Below are positions 1 to 6,979 of a DNA stretch of 27,649 nt, in pieces. The notes below the pieces were generated by a model that saw nothing but the letters and a program-made list of their open reading frames with translations, made no database searches and was not told where the DNA came from. Origin of the DNA: Bacteroidota bacterium (lineage in GTDB: Bacteria; Bacteroidota; Bacteroidia; Flavobacteriales; Weeksellaceae); contig JAFAAJ010000175.1 in the NCBI GenBank assembly GCA_023426625.1, positions 1 through 27,649 on the forward strand. Reading direction: 5' to 3'. A program made the translations under genes and the position numbers. The number at the start of each line of letters is the position of its first letter. The first letter of the stretch is position 1.

Positions 1-634
1 GGAAAGAATTGGAAGCATACTTAGTAAGTTCGGAAGATTTTTCCTCCATGAAAATAATGGGAACTCCAGTATTTGTAAATGGCTGGTAAATTTTTGCCAT
101 GATGCCTTTTGCTTTTTCTGAGCTGGACCCTACAACTACTCTTGCAGGATTCATGGAATCTTCTACAGCAAACCCTTCCCTAAGAAATTCAGGATTTGAT
201 ACTACATCAAAAGGGATATTTGTTTTTGCAGCAATAGTTTCTCTTACTCTATCTGCTGTTCCTACAGGTACTGTACTCTTATTTACAATGACTTTATATT
301 CGGTCATCATTTCTCCAATGTTGTTGGCAACCTGGAGGACATAAGAAAGATCTGCTGATCCGTCTTCTCCGGGTGGAGTAGGCAATGCAAGATAAACTAC
401 TTCACTTTTGTCTAAGGCTTCTTTTAAATTGGTGGTGAAAAATAACCTTTCAGCCTGGATGTTTCTTAAGAACATTTCTTCAAGGTTCGGCTCATAGATG
501 GGAACAATGCCGTTTTTCATGCCTTCTACTTTTTTTTCATCAATATCTACACAGTATACTGAATTGCCAAGTTCTGCCAGAGTAGTACCGGTAACCAACC
601 CTACATAACCTGTTCCTACAATTGTTATATTCAA
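1..634 (-). CDS. ugd: UDP-glucose 6-dehydrogenase, N-terminal part (cut by window edge)
   Basis: NAD-dependent oxidation of UDP-glucose to UDP-glucuronate, a cytoplasmic step that supplies sugar for capsule or exopolysaccharide. The visible 211 residues begin with a Rossmann nucleotide-binding motif (GTGYVG, residues 7-12). Later come the family stretches LPTPPGEDGSADLSYV, NKSTVPVGTA and NPEFLREGFAVEDSMNPARV. The last residues, ELTKYASNSF, hold the Lys205 and Asn209 that correspond to active-site residues of the family; the catalytic Cys lies beyond the edge. The start is TTG at 634-632: no in-frame ATG lies nearby, an in-frame stop lies seven codons upstream, and homology begins exactly at this codon (MNITIVGTGYVG). 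A -7 box about 25 bases upstream supports this start. The gene is divergent from rimP. Confidence 0.93.
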   Translation of the reverse strand, partial: MNITIVGTGYVGLVTGTTLAELGNSVYCVDIDEKKVEGMKNGIVPIYEPNLEEMFLRNIQAERLFFTTNLKEALDKSEVVYLALPTPPGEDGSADLSYVLQVANNIGEMMTEYKVIVNKSTVPVGTADRVRETIAAKTNIPFDVVSNPEFLREGFAVEDSMNPARVVVGSSSEKAKGIMAKIYQPFTNTGVPIIFMEEKSSELTKYASNSF

Positions 635-658
635 AATGTATGTTTTTAAAATTCATGA

Positions 659-687
659 CAAAAATAGTAAAAATACCATCACTACAA
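659..687 (-). promoter_or_regulatory. Probable ugd promoter
   Basis: On the minus strand, TATTTTTG (666-659) matches the Bacteroidota -7 consensus TAnnTTTG. A TTG at 687-685 lies 18 bases upstream as a -33 element. The predicted RNA start is about 18 bases before the TTG start codon of ugd. Prediction from consensus only. Confidence 0.5.
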
Positions 688-741
688 TTTATAATTCTCC
701 CGATGCATGAAAGCCGACTTATTTGCTTGATAATAAGATGA

Positions 742-773
742 TTTTGCTTTTTTGGAAAAAATGCGTATATTTG
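742..773 (+). promoter_or_regulatory. Promoter of the rimP-nusA-infB operon
   Basis: TTTTG (742-746), a 19-base spacer and TATATTTG (766-773) form a near-perfect Bacteroidota promoter (TTG / TAnnTTTG). Transcription should begin near 779, giving a leader of about 70 bases. This excludes the longer in-frame reading of rimP from 723, whose first codons would lie in the promoter. Confidence 0.72.
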
Positions 774-798
774 CAATGGATTTACGGAAAAAAATGGG

Positions 799-823
799 AA
801 GGCTTCGGAAGAAAGCCTTTTTT
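799..823 (+). promoter_or_regulatory. Hairpin with T-run in the rimP operon leader (possible attenuator)
   Basis: AAGGCTT (799-805) pairs with AAGCCTT (813-819) across a seven-base loop and is followed by four more T residues (820-823). It lies between the predicted transcription start and the rimP start codon. The shape is that of a short intrinsic terminator. Placement ahead of an operon that includes nusA makes attenuation plausible, but a simple leader hairpin is equally possible. Confidence 0.45.
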
Positions 824-848
824 CGTACAGGTAAATCAAGATAAATTT

Positions 849-1316
849 ATGGAGTTTAGAAACAGAATTGAAGAATTATTAAACGAATTCCTTGAAACAA
901 GGAAAGATTTATTTCTCATTGATTTAAAGATTTCTGCAGGGGATGATGTTACAGTGATTTTAGATGGAGACAATGGCGTTTCTCTGCAGGATTGTCTGGA
1001 TGCAAGCCGTGCTATAGAATTTAATATGGATCGTGAGGAGCATGATTTCAGTTTGCAGGTAATGTCGGCAGGACTTAGCGAGCCTTTGGCAACTCCAAGA
1101 CAGTTTAAGAAAAATATCGGAAGAGAAATTGATGTTTTGTTGAATGACTCTTCGAAAATTGAAGGGGAATTGTCCAAAGTGGATGAAGAAAAGATCACTC
1201 TTATTTTACGTTACCGAAAACCTAAAGACATTGGAAAAGGTAAAGTAGACGTGGAGGAGGAAAAAGAAATTCCTTACTCTGAGATTAAAAAAGCATTGGT
1301 AGTTATTAAATTTTAA
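849..1316 (+). CDS. rimP: Ribosome maturation factor RimP
   Basis: RimP helps mature the 30S ribosomal subunit. The 155-residue protein has the expected size and the two-domain layout. The N-terminal domain holds FLIDLKISAGDDVTVILDGD and a VSLQDCLDASRAIEFNMD stretch; the family's conserved VMSAGLSEPL follows near residues 74-83. The C-terminal SH3-like domain covers roughly residues 85-155. The ATG at 849 is chosen over an in-frame start at 723, because homology begins at MEFRNRIEELL and the operon promoter overlaps the longer reading. It is followed 18 bases later by nusA and then infB, the classic conserved gene order. Confidence 0.93.
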   Translation: MEFRNRIEELLNEFLETRKDLFLIDLKISAGDDVTVILDGDNGVSLQDCLDASRAIEFNMDREEHDFSLQVMSAGLSEPLATPRQFKKNIGREIDVLLNDSSKIEGELSKVDEEKITLILRYRKPKDIGKGKVDVEEEKEIPYSEIKKALVVIKF

Positions 1317-1334
1317 AAAAAAGAAAAAAGATAA

Positions 1335-2570
1335 ATGGATAATATAGCGTTGATTGAATCCTTTGGTGATTTTAAAGACGAAAAAGGGATCAGTAAGATT
1401 GATCTTATGGCAATTATTGAAGATTCACTGAAGACACTTTTAAGAAAAAGATTTGATTCGGATGATCATTTTGATGTAATTGTAAACCCTGATAAAGGAG
1501 ATTTTCAGATATTTTTAAATAAGACCATTGTAGAGGATGAAATGTCTGAAGATGATGATCTGGAGATCGAAATTTCCGAAGCTAAAAAAATAGACCCTAC
1601 ATTTGAAGTGGGTGAGGATTTTACAATGGAAATTCCTGTAGCTCAGTTGGGAAGAAGAAATATCCTTACTTTGAAGCAGATTCTGGCTACAAAATTGCAG
1701 GAGCATAACAACGCCATGTTGTATGAGCAGTTCAGAGATAGAATCGGGGAAATCGTAGTAGGAGAGATCCACCATATCCGTCATAAGCATGTTATTTTAC
1801 TTGATGATGAAGGAAATGAATTTATCTTGCCGAAAGAAAATCAGATCCCGTCCGATTTCTTTAAAAAAGGTGAAAATATCAGAGCTATTGTAGAAACAGT
1901 AGATTTTAAAGGATCAAAACCTCAGATTATTATTTCCAGAACTGCACCTAAATTCCTGGAGAAGTTATTAGAACTGGAAATTCCTGAAATTCAGGATGGA
2001 ACTATTATTTTGAAAAAAGTAGTAAGAATCCCTGGAGAGAAAGCGAAGATTGCAGTAGATGCTTATGATGACAGAATAGATCCTGTAGGAGCTTGTGTGG
2101 GAGTTAAAGGATCAAGAATTCATGGAGTTGTAAGAGAGTTGAGAAATGAAAACATCGATGTAATTCAGTGGTCTAAAAACCCTGAAATCTTGGTGAAGAG
2201 AGCTTTAGGAAATGTTACCATCAATAAAATTGACATCAACGAGGATGAAAACTATGCATTAGTGTATACTCCGGTTGAAGAGATTTCTAAAGTAATTGGA
2301 AAACAAGGACAAAATATCAGACTGGCTTCTTGGTTGACAGGATATGAAATCGATGTGTACAGAGAGTCCAGCGAAGATGATGATGTTGAATTGAAAGAAT
2401 TCAATGATGACATTGAAGAATGGATTTTGGAGGAATTTAGAAAAGTAGGTCTTACTACTGCAAAATCAGTATTGGATAAAGACACGGAGAGTCTTTTAAA
2501 TATGGTTGATCTTGAAGAAGAGACTATTGAAGAAGTAAAACGTATTCTGAGAGAAGAATTTGAAGATTAA
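1335..2570 (+). CDS. nusA: Transcription termination/antitermination protein NusA
   Basis: NusA binds RNA polymerase and nascent RNA and modulates pausing, termination and antitermination. The 411-residue protein shows the polymerase-binding N-terminal domain (about 1-135), an S1 domain (about 136-202), and two KH domains. The first KH domain holds the family signature DRIDPVGACVGVKGSRI (residues 246-262); the second holds EISKVIGKQGQNIRLA (316-331). A C-terminal helical stretch ends the protein. The acidic repeats found at the C-terminus of enterobacterial NusA are absent, as is usual in Bacteroidota. It lies between rimP (18-base gap) and infB (76-base AT-rich gap without a visible terminator), so one operon is likely. 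Confidence 0.97.
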   Translation: MDNIALIESFGDFKDEKGISKIDLMAIIEDSLKTLLRKRFDSDDHFDVIVNPDKGDFQIFLNKTIVEDEMSEDDDLEIEISEAKKIDPTFEVGEDFTMEIPVAQLGRRNILTLKQILATKLQEHNNAMLYEQFRDRIGEIVVGEIHHIRHKHVILLDDEGNEFILPKENQIPSDFFKKGENIRAIVETVDFKGSKPQIIISRTAPKFLEKLLELEIPEIQDGTIILKKVVRIPGEKAKIAVDAYDDRIDPVGACVGVKGSRIHGVVRELRNENIDVIQWSKNPEILVKRALGNVTINKIDINEDENYALVYTPVEEISKVIGKQGQNIRLASWLTGYEIDVYRESSEDDDVELKEFNDDIEEWILEEFRKVGLTTAKSVLDKDTESLLNMVDLEEETIEEVKRILREEFED

Positions 2571-2646
2571 GATTTAAATAAATTTTAATAAACAGTAAAA
2601 AAGAAATACTTTAATTTTAAGAATTAAAAAATAGTAAATAATATAG

Positions 2647-5580
2647 ATGCCAAAAATTAGATTAAATAAAGCGGTTAAGGAATTCAACATTTCGATATCC
2701 AGATTAGTAGAATTTTTACAATCAAAGGGCTTCGAGGTTGAAAACAATCCTAACGCTCAATTGGAAGAAGCGGCATATTCTGCATTGGAGGCTGAGTTTG
2801 CCAAGGATGGCGAGCAACGTAAAGCTTCCCATGAGGTGGTGATCACTAAAGTTCCGGAAGAAAAGCTGGAAATTGAGGAAAAGAAAACCCCTGAAGTAAT
2901 AAGAGCTAAAGGTAATATAAAACCAGAAACTAAAATTTTAGGTAAAATAGATTTAGAAACTAAAAAGCCTGAAATTCAGGAAACTCCAGCTCCTGTAGAT
3001 GAAGAGAAAAAAGAAGAGGCTGCCCCTGCTCCTGAAGTAAAGGCAGCTCCTGAAAAGCAGGAGTTTAAAGTTCTGGATAAAATAGATTTGTCTCAGATCG
3101 AAAGCAGAAACAGACCTGCTAAAAAAGACAAACCTAAAGTAGAGGAAAAAGTGGAGGAGAAAAAAGCAGAGGAAAAACCAGTTGAAGTAGTGAAAGAAAC
3201 TCCTAAACCTGCTGCAGAACCAGAGGTGAAATCTAAACCTGCTGAAGTAAAAGCTGCAGAACCTCAAAAAACTGATGAGCCACAGGAACCTCAGAAAATT
3301 GAAACAGTTTACCAGAAATTGGATGGACCTAAAATTGTCGGTGAAAAAATTGACCTGACTCAGTTTGCGCCTAAACCAAGTCCCGGGGCTAAAAAGAAAA
3401 GAAAAAGAATTGAAAAACCTGGAGGCCCTAATCAAACAGGTAACCAACAAGGTGGAAATAACAACCAAGGAGGTGGCCAAGGAAACCGTCCGCAAGGAGG
3501 AAACCAAGGCAATCGTAACCAGGGAGGCGGTCAAGGAAATCGTCCACAAGGTCAAGGTGGTCAGGGAGGAAACCGTTTTGGAAATAATCAAGGTAACCGT
3601 CCGCAAGGTCAGGGAGGATTTAAGAAAGGAGGACAGAACAATAGACCTGGACAAAGAGTTATGCCTGTTGAATTAACAGACGAACAAGTTAAGAACCAGA
3701 TCAAAGAAACTCTTGAGAAACTTACCAATAAAGGAGGTAAATCAAAATCTGCTAAGCACAGAAAAGATAAAAGAACATTCCGTAGAGAACAGGACGAACG
3801 TCAGCAGGAACTTGATGCTCAGGACAGAACATTAAAAGTTACGGAGTTCATTACGGTAGGAGAATTGGCGAGTTTGATGAACGTTTCTCCAACAGAAGTA
3901 ATTTCTGCTTGTTTCTCATTAGGTGTAATGGTAACGATGAATCAAAGACTTGAAGCCGATACCTTACTATTGGTAGCAGACGAATTCGGATATAAAATTG
4001 AATTCTCTGATGCTGATTTGGAAGAAACAGATTCAGAAGACGATATCGATAACGAAGAAGATCTATTACCTAGAGCTCCAATTGTGACCGTTATGGGACA
4101 CGTAGACCATGGTAAGACATCCTTACTTGACTATATTAGAAAAACGAACGTAATTGCCGGTGAATCCGGAGGAATTACTCAGCACATTGGAGCCTACAAT
4201 GTGAAGCTGGAAAATGGTCAGAGAATTACATTCTTAGATACACCGGGTCACGAAGCATTTACCGCAATGAGAGCAAGAGGAGCTCAGATTACGGATATTG
4301 CAATTATTGTAATTGCTGCCGATGATGATGTGATGCCACAAACGAAAGAAGCGATTTCGCATGCGCAGGCTGCAGGAGTGCCAATGATTATTGCGATCAA
4401 TAAAGTTGATAAACCGAATGCTAATCCGGACAATATCCGTCAGCAGCTTTCAGGATTGAACATCTTGGTGGAAGAATGGGGAGGAAATGTTCAGTCTCAG
4501 GAAATTTCTGCTAAGTTTGGTAACAATGTTGATCTTCTATTGGAGAAAGTATTGCTTCAGGCAGAAATGCTTGAACTGAAAGCCAATCCGGAGAGAAATG
4601 CGCAAGGTGTTGTTATTGAAGCATCACTAGATAAAGGTAGAGGATACGTTGCTACCATGTTGGTACAAACCGGAACTTTAACGGTTGGAGATTATGTACT
4701 TGCAGGTAAAAACCACGGTAAGGTTAAGGCAATGCTTGATGAAAGAGGAAGGAACCTTAAAGAAGCTGGCCCTTCAATTCCTGTAACAATATTAGGTTTA
4801 GACGGAGCACCAACTGCCGGAGATAAATTTAAGGTATATCAGGATGAAAGTGAAGCTAAATCTATTGCTAATAAGAGAGAGCAACTTCAGAGAGAACTTT
4901 CGATCAGAACGAAAAAACATACGACACTTGAGGAATTAGGTAGAAGAATTGCTTTAGGAGACTTCAAAGAATTGAATATTATCCTTAAAGGAGACGTGGA
5001 TGGATCAGTAGAAGCATTATCTGATCAGTTACAGAGATTATCTACTGAAGAGATCAATGTAAATATTCTTCATAAAGGAGTTGGTCAGATCACGGAATCT
5101 GATGTTAACTTGGCAACAGCTTCAGATGCAATTATTATCGGATTTAACGTAAGAGCCGGAGCAAATGCAAAAGATCTTGCAGATAGAGAAGAAATCGAGA
5201 TCAGAACATACTCTGTAATCTATGCTGCAATCGAAGAAGTGAAAGAAGCTATGGAAGGAATGCTTTCCCCTGAAATTAAAGAACAGGTAATCGGTAATGT
5301 AGAGATCAGAGAAATATTCAAAATTTCTAAGGTTGGAACAATCGCCGGATGTATGGTTCTTACAGGAAAAGTTACCAGAAATTCTAAAGTTAGAGTACTT
5401 CGTGACGGAATTGTAAAATTCGATGGAGAACTGGAAAGCTTAAAGCGTTTCAAAGATGATGTGAAGGAAGTGACGAAAGGTTACGAATGTGGATTGAACC
5501 TTAAAGGATACAACGATATCGAAGTAGGTGATATTTTAGAGGTTTATGAAGAAGTGGCAGTGAAGAAGAAACTGAAGTAA
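2647..5580 (+). CDS. infB: Translation initiation factor IF-2
   Basis: GTPase that brings initiator fMet-tRNA to the ribosome. The 977-residue protein begins with an IF2_N helical motif (residues 1-55). A long charged linker rich in Lys, Glu, Pro and Ala follows, then a Gly/Asn/Gln-rich low-complexity tract of about 75 residues (about 259-335, with repeated GNRPQG units). A second IF2_N-like domain follows near 395-450. The G domain shows G1 GHVDHGKT (484-491), G3 DTPGH (531-535) and G4 NKVD (585-588). Domains II-IV follow, ending in the fMet-tRNA binding C2 domain. Length is ordinary for Bacteroidota, whose IF-2 linkers are long. Last gene of the operon; a strong terminator begins 19 bases after the stop. 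Confidence 0.98.
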   Translation: MPKIRLNKAVKEFNISISRLVEFLQSKGFEVENNPNAQLEEAAYSALEAEFAKDGEQRKASHEVVITKVPEEKLEIEEKKTPEVIRAKGNIKPETKILGKIDLETKKPEIQETPAPVDEEKKEEAAPAPEVKAAPEKQEFKVLDKIDLSQIESRNRPAKKDKPKVEEKVEEKKAEEKPVEVVKETPKPAAEPEVKSKPAEVKAAEPQKTDEPQEPQKIETVYQKLDGPKIVGEKIDLTQFAPKPSPGAKKKRKRIEKPGGPNQTGNQQGGNNNQGGGQGNRPQGGNQGNRNQGGGQGNRPQGQGGQGGNRFGNNQGNRPQGQGGFKKGGQNNRPGQRVMPVELTDEQVKNQIKETLEKLTNKGGKSKSAKHRKDKRTFRREQDERQQELDAQDRTLKVTEFITVGELASLMNVSPTEVISACFSLGVMVTMNQRLEADTLLLVADEFGYKIEFSDADLEETDSEDDIDNEEDLLPRAPIVTVMGHVDHGKTSLLDYIRKTNVIAGESGGITQHIGAYNVKLENGQRITFLDTPGHEAFTAMRARGAQITDIAIIVIAADDDVMPQTKEAISHAQAAGVPMIIAINKVDKPNANPDNIRQQLSGLNILVEEWGGNVQSQEISAKFGNNVDLLLEKVLLQAEMLELKANPERNAQGVVIEASLDKGRGYVATMLVQTGTLTVGDYVLAGKNHGKVKAMLDERGRNLKEAGPSIPVTILGLDGAPTAGDKFKVYQDESEAKSIANKREQLQRELSIRTKKHTTLEELGRRIALGDFKELNIILKGDVDGSVEALSDQLQRLSTEEINVNILHKGVGQITESDVNLATASDAIIIGFNVRAGANAKDLADREEIEIRTYSVIYAAIEEVKEAMEGMLSPEIKEQVIGNVEIREIFKISKVGTIAGCMVLTGKVTRNSKVRVLRDGIVKFDGELESLKRFKDDVKEVTKGYECGLNLKGYNDIEVGDILEVYEEVAVKKKLK

Positions 5581-5598
5581 TAAATGATATATAATTGA

Positions 5599-5628
5599 AA
5601 AGGCTGCTAAAATTAGCAGCCTTTATAT
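5599..5628 (+). terminator. Rho-independent terminator after infB
   Basis: A perfect 12-bp inverted repeat, AAAGGCTGCTAA (5599-5610) and TTAGCAGCCTTT (5613-5624), followed by an AT-rich tail. It ends the rimP-nusA-infB transcript. Mobile-element sequence begins a few bases further on. Confidence 0.85.
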
Positions 5629-5630
5629 CT

Positions 5631-5860
5631 TGTCCCGTCCTGAATAAGTTGACACTTAATCAGCTTATGTTATGAAACGTCAAGAATTAAAAAGGGAAAA
5701 GCGAACTCAAAGAGATTACAGTATTGAGCTTAAATTACGAGTAGTTTCCCAAGTAGAAAACGGCATTTTACTTACAAACAAGCTCAAAAAAAGTATGGAA
5801 TCTAGGGCAGAAATACAGTTTTGGTTTGCTTGCGAAGGTATGGTAACTTAACCAGAGTTC
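5631..5860 (+). pseudogene. Remnant of an IS3-family element (left end and broken orfA)
   Basis: The stretch begins with an IS-end-like sequence, TGTCCCGTCCTGAATAAGTT, seven bases after the infB terminator. A reading frame from ATG 5672 gives MKRQELKREKRTQRDYSIEL and continues as the helix-turn-helix protein OrfA of IS3-type elements. Near 5768 the frame shifts; the other frame then reads TYKQAQKKYGI, a TAG stop where Gln is expected, then GRNTVLV and the rest of the helix. Recognisable sequence stops near 5855. The catalytic orfB and the right end are missing. The right boundary is approximate. Non-functional fossil; family assignment is from recall of this orfA type. Confidence 0.72.
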
Positions 5861-5879
5861 GGTTTAAGCGAAGTTTAAT

Positions 5880-5915
5880 GGTAGTGTCTCACTAACTGTG
5901 TAAGTTAAAAAGTTA
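5880..5915. repeat. Left target duplication and left terminal inverted repeat of the IS256-type element
   Basis: GGTAGTGTC (5880-5888) is the left copy of a 9-bp direct repeat. TGTGTAAGTTAAAAAGTTA (5897-5915) is the conserved core of the terminal inverted repeat. Eight bases separate the two, the same distance as at the right end, which supports the boundary. Confidence 0.7.
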
Positions 5916-5994
5916 TTTCCGTAAAATTTTTTGAGCTATAACGGCTCAAAATTTCCCAGGATACCTTTTTATTATATTTAACCATTATATAGTT

Positions 5995-6749
5995 ATGATC
6001 GACAAAGAAGAATTACTAAACAACAGAGGCTGTCTCAAAAGTACCCCCTCTCTCGGACTCCTGTCTGACAACTTTTGTCATTTAGGAGATTCTCAGAGCA
6101 TTAATTTACCTTTTGAGACAGCCTCTTCAAGAATGAGAGGATTTAACATCATTCTTCAAAGAAATGCATAAGCGAGCTGTAGAACATATGCTTGATGCAG
6201 AATTAGAAGCCATCTGGATAATGAGAAGCATCAAAAATCCGCCACTGGAAATTACAGAAACGGACACGGAACAAAGAAGATAAAATCCTCATTTGGTGAA
6301 TCTGAAACTAAAGCTTCCCAAATCAAAAATGCTGCAAATATGTTGTTTGGAAGGACAGAAAAGAATTCTCTGCCGATATGAAGCATATCTACACCGCTCC
6401 AACAAAACAGACAGCTAAAACTGTTCTAAATGATTTTGCAGGAAAATGGAAAGCAAATATTCTTATGCTATAGCGTCCTGGCGAAACAATTGGGATGAAC
6501 TCACTGTATTTTTTGAGTTTCCGCTCGAAATCCGAAAAATTATTTACACCACAAATTTAATTGAAAATCTCAATGGGAAATCCGAAAATACACTAAAAAC
6601 AAAATGTCTTTTCCTTCCGATGATGCCGTAATGAAATCAGTGTATCTGACATTAAAAGAAGCTACTAAAAAATGGACCATGCCTATCCAGAATTGGGGCA
6701 TTGTCCTCAACCATTTATGCTTATTTTTGAAAAAAGGCTCAGATTATAA
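5995..6749 (+). pseudogene. IS256-family transposase, deleted and frameshifted
   Basis: Read through several frames, the segment gives blocks of a mutator/IS256-type DDE transposase: MIDKEELL, then TSFFKEMHKRAVEHMLDAEL, HLDNEKHQKSATGNYRNG, GTKKIKSSFGESE, an abrupt jump to QIKNAA, then EFSADMKHIYTAPTKQTAKT, IASWRNNWDELTVFFEFPLE, IIYTTNLIENLNG, SDDAVMKSVYLTLKEATKKW, and a final RLRL stop. The jump near 6312-6333 has lost most of the catalytic core (about 160 codons by family length). At least six single-base losses break the frame, and a 102-bp element interrupts codon 10. An apparent 61-residue reading frame at 6446-6631 is part of this fossil, not a gene. Confidence 0.85.
6025..6126. mobile_element. 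102-bp MITE-like element inside the IS256 pseudogene
   Basis: A perfect 17-bp terminal inverted repeat, AGAGGCTGTCTCAAAAG (6025-6041) and its complement (6110-6126), encloses 68 bases with no coding capacity. The interior can fold: CTCCT (6058-6062) with AGGAG (6084-6088), enclosing TGACAA (6066-6071) with TTGTCA (6075-6080). Transposase sequence is recognisable immediately on both sides, so this was inserted into the IS256 gene. No clear target duplication was found. Likely non-autonomous, moved by a transposase encoded elsewhere. Confidence 0.75.
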
Positions 6750-6760
6750 AATCCAAGCCC

Positions 6761-6796
6761 TAACTTTTTAACTTACACACTTTGTAGGGTAGTGTC
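6761..6796. repeat. Right terminal inverted repeat and right target duplication of the IS256-type element
   Basis: TAACTTTTTAACTTACACA (6761-6779) is the exact complement of the left-end core. GGTAGTGTC (6788-6796) repeats the left flank. From here to the terminator at 6926 is about 130 bases of AT-rich DNA in which nothing recognisable was seen. Confidence 0.7.
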
Positions 6797-6925
6797 GTCG
6801 ATTAGGAGCTTAAAGATAATCACATTATTTTAATACATCCATGTCATAATATTTAATTTTATTTAACATTAAATATTATTGAAGCTGTAAATCAGTTATA
6901 ATTGAGGAGAGGGATGAGGAAAAAT

Positions 6926-6961
6926 AATAGCCCCTGTTTATTCAAATAAACAGGGGCTATT
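6926..6961 (-). terminator. Terminator of the protease operon
   Basis: A near-perfect inverted repeat, AATAGCCCCTGTTTATT (6926-6942) with its complement at 6945-6961. Read on the minus strand, the stem is followed by a T-run (complement of 6918-6925), so it terminates the minus-strand genes that end at 6980. T residues on the other side also allow plus-strand termination. Confidence 0.85.
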
Positions 6962-6979
6962 TTCAAGCTTAATATTCTA

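Larger units (their letters stand above)
5889..6787 (+). mobile_element. Decayed IS256-family insertion sequence
   Basis: The ends share an inverted repeat: TGTGTAAGTTAAAAAGTTA at 5897-5915 and its exact complement at 6761-6779, each with eight further, partly matching bases outside. The element is flanked by a 9-bp direct repeat, GGTAGTGTC (5880-5888 and 6788-6796), the target-duplication size expected of IS256-type elements. Inside lies a broken transposase gene and, within that, a smaller element. At about 0.9 kb including a 0.1-kb insertion, it is well short of the usual 1.3 kb, because the middle of the transposase gene has been lost. Confidence 0.75.

Noticed and set aside
723..848. N-terminal extension of rimP by 42 codons
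   Set aside because: The stretch contains the promoter and leader hairpin, and RimP homology starts at the ATG at 849.
2953..3676. Long open frames on the minus strand and in a second plus frame within infB
   Set aside because: They mirror the repetitive, Lys/Glu- and Gly-rich codons of infB, give low-complexity proteins, and have no promoter or family resemblance.
6446..6631. Apparent 61-residue gene
   Set aside because: It is an in-frame fragment of the broken IS256 transposase, ended by a frameshift.
5880..6796. CRISPR-like or integron-like repeat array
   Set aside because: Repeats here are a pair of inverted ends, a direct flank duplication and one small palindromic element; there is no regular spacing or spacer series.
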